This document shows positions 5,190 through 5,917 of a stretch of 5,917 nt of DNA, one piece after another. The DNA comes from Planctomycetaceae bacterium UBA4655 (lineage in GTDB: Bacteria > Planctomycetota > Planctomycetia > Pirellulales > UBA1268): NCBI GenBank assembly GCA_002405515.1, contig DHLZ01000023.1, positions 1-5,917 on the forward strand, in the 5' to 3' direction. The translations under genes and the position numbers were made by a program. The notes below the pieces were generated by a model. The model saw nothing but the letters and a program-made list of their open reading frames with translations. It did not search any database and was not told where the DNA came from. How positions within the stretch are numbered: position 1 is the first letter of the stretch; each line of letters starts with the position of its first letter.

Positions 5190-5558
5190 TCAAAACTCGA
5201 GTCCGGCAGCCCTCGCCGCGTCAGCGAGCGCCGCCACGCGGCCGTGGTAGCGGAAAGCCCCTCGGTCGAAGCAGACCTTCTTCACTCCCGCAGCCTGGGC
5301 CCGCTCGGCAACCGCTCGTCCGATCACCTCCGCGGCCTGACGATTGCCGCCGAAGCCGAGGTCGTCGCGAAGCTGCTTGTCGAGCGAACTGGCCGAGGCG
5401 AGCGTGCGGCCGGTCGTGTCGTCGATCAGCTGGGCGTAAATGTGCTTGTGCGTGCGAAACACCGACAGCCGCGGCCGCTCGGACGTCCCACGGATGTCCT
5501 TGCGGACCCGGAAACGCCGACGCTGCCGCTGTCGGAGGAGGGCTCGTTCGTGGCTCAT
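5190..5558 (-). CDS. rplR: 50S ribosomal protein L18
   Basis: L18 binds 5S rRNA and, with L5, attaches it to the central protuberance of the 50S subunit. The 122-residue protein is of normal length (about 117-122). It has a strongly basic N-terminus (LLRQRQRRRFRVRKDIRGT, 8-26), then ERPRLSVFRTHKHIYAQLID (27-46). The conserved C-terminus is VCFDRGAFRYHGRVAALADA at 95-114 followed by ARAAGLEF. The ATG at 5558 is preceded by AAGGA at eight bases. It lies between rplF (35-base gap) and rpsE (99-base gap), exactly the spc order. Confidence 0.98.
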   Translation of the reverse strand: MSHERALLRQRQRRRFRVRKDIRGTSERPRLSVFRTHKHIYAQLIDDTTGRTLASASSLDKQLRDDLGFGGNRQAAEVIGRAVAERAQAAGVKKVCFDRGAFRYHGRVAALADAARAAGLEF

Positions 5559-5566
5559 GCTCGCAT

Positions 5567-5571
5567 TCCTT
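5567..5571 (-). promoter_or_regulatory. Ribosome binding site of rplR
   Basis: AAGGA on the minus strand lies eight bases before the ATG at 5556-5558, inside the short rplF-rplR gap. Confidence 0.6.
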
Positions 5572-5593
5572 CGTCGTGTCTGGATGTTTCGCG

Positions 5594-5917
5594 TTACTTG
5601 GTGACGGCCTTGCCGGCCTTGCGGCGGACCTGCTCGTTCTCGTAGCGGATGCCCTTGCCCTTGTACGGCTCCGGCTTCCGCAGGGCCCGAACCTCCGCCG
5701 CGAACTGGCCGACGAGTTGTTTGTCGATGCCTTTGATCGTGACGTGCGTCTGGTCAGGGCAGGTGACGGTGAGGCCCGGGGGAATCGGCACCTGCAGTTC
5801 GTTCGCGAACCCCACCCGGAGCTGGAGCATGTTCTTCTGCACCGCAGCGATGTAACCGACGCCGACGATCTCGAGCTTCTTTTCGTAGCCCTTGGAAACG
5901 CCCTCGACCATGTTGGC
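5594..5917 (-). CDS. rplF: 50S ribosomal protein L6 (C-terminal part; 5' end outside the window)
   Basis: L6 binds 23S rRNA near the sarcin-ricin loop at the base of the L7/L12 stalk. The final 107 residues and a TAA stop are present. The frame is open to the window edge and begins AN-MVEGVSKGYEKKLEIVG, so the Met at 5909-5911 is internal and not a start. This is the second of the two L6-type domains: GVGYIAAVQKNMLQLRVGFA is followed by LTVTCPDQTHVTIKGIDKQL, VGQFAAEVRALRKPEPYKG and KGIRYENEQVRRK. PEPYKGKGIRY is the L6 family signature. The strand usually reading SHPV in proteobacterial L6 reads ANEL here, a lineage variation. The gene ends 35 bases before rplR. Confidence 0.97.
   Translation of the reverse strand, partial: ANMVEGVSKGYEKKLEIVGVGYIAAVQKNMLQLRVGFANELQVPIPPGLTVTCPDQTHVTIKGIDKQLVGQFAAEVRALRKPEPYKGKGIRYENEQVRRKAGKAVTK

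Noticed and set aside
4323..5645. Plus-strand reading frame of 440 codons opposite rplO, rpsE and rplR
   Set aside because: It spans three conserved minus-strand genes and their gaps and shows no domain; treated as a shadow.
5594..5911. L6 frame starting at the Met at 5911 as a complete short gene
   Set aside because: This Met is internal to L6 (AN-MVEGVSKGY); the frame continues to the window edge and the first L6 domain is missing, so the gene is truncated by the window.

Overview
This window is a GC-rich stretch of a bacterial core chromosome. Every gene lies on the minus strand and belongs to the spc and alpha ribosomal-protein gene clusters. In transcription order (high to low coordinates) the genes are rplF (L6, 5' end outside the window), rplR (L18), rpsE (S5), rplO (L15), secY, adk, map, rpmJ (L36), rpsM (S13) and rpsK (S11, 3' end outside the window). 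The 37-codon rpmJ gene is easily missed because of its size; it is called here from a direct reading of the minus strand. No mobile elements, tRNAs, CRISPR arrays or accessory genes were seen.

The organism is probably a planctomycete, perhaps Pirellulales-like. This is an inference from protein texture (for example the S13 and L6 sequences), the absence of rpmD (L30) between rpsE and rplO, the absence of infA between map and rpmJ, and GTG starts with inconsistent Shine-Dalgarno use. A database search would be needed to confirm it.

The first block, from 5917 down to 1039, is the distal spc operon. It runs from the large- and small-subunit proteins L6, L18, S5 and L15 to SecY, the translocon channel onto which translating ribosomes dock. 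It ends with adenylate kinase and methionine aminopeptidase, which trims the N-terminal Met of nascent chains. Gaps range from 10 bases (secY-adk) to about 112 bases (adk to the preferred map start), so cotranscription is likely.

The second block, from about 961 down to 1, is the head of the alpha operon: rpmJ, rpsM and rpsK. It has its own sigma70-like promoter (TTGTGA, 18 bases, TATACT) and a 5' leader containing a perfect 7-bp hairpin. A larger stem-loop sits between rpmJ and rpsM. Together these suggest that the alpha block can be transcribed and regulated separately from spc.

I found no previously undescribed biological system. The observations most worth checking are the structured RNA elements around rpmJ, an 18-bp tandem duplication that gives map two in-frame stop codons, the missing infA and rpmD, and short GC hairpins in the spc intercistronic gaps. 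Long reading frames on the plus strand are shadows of the minus-strand genes.
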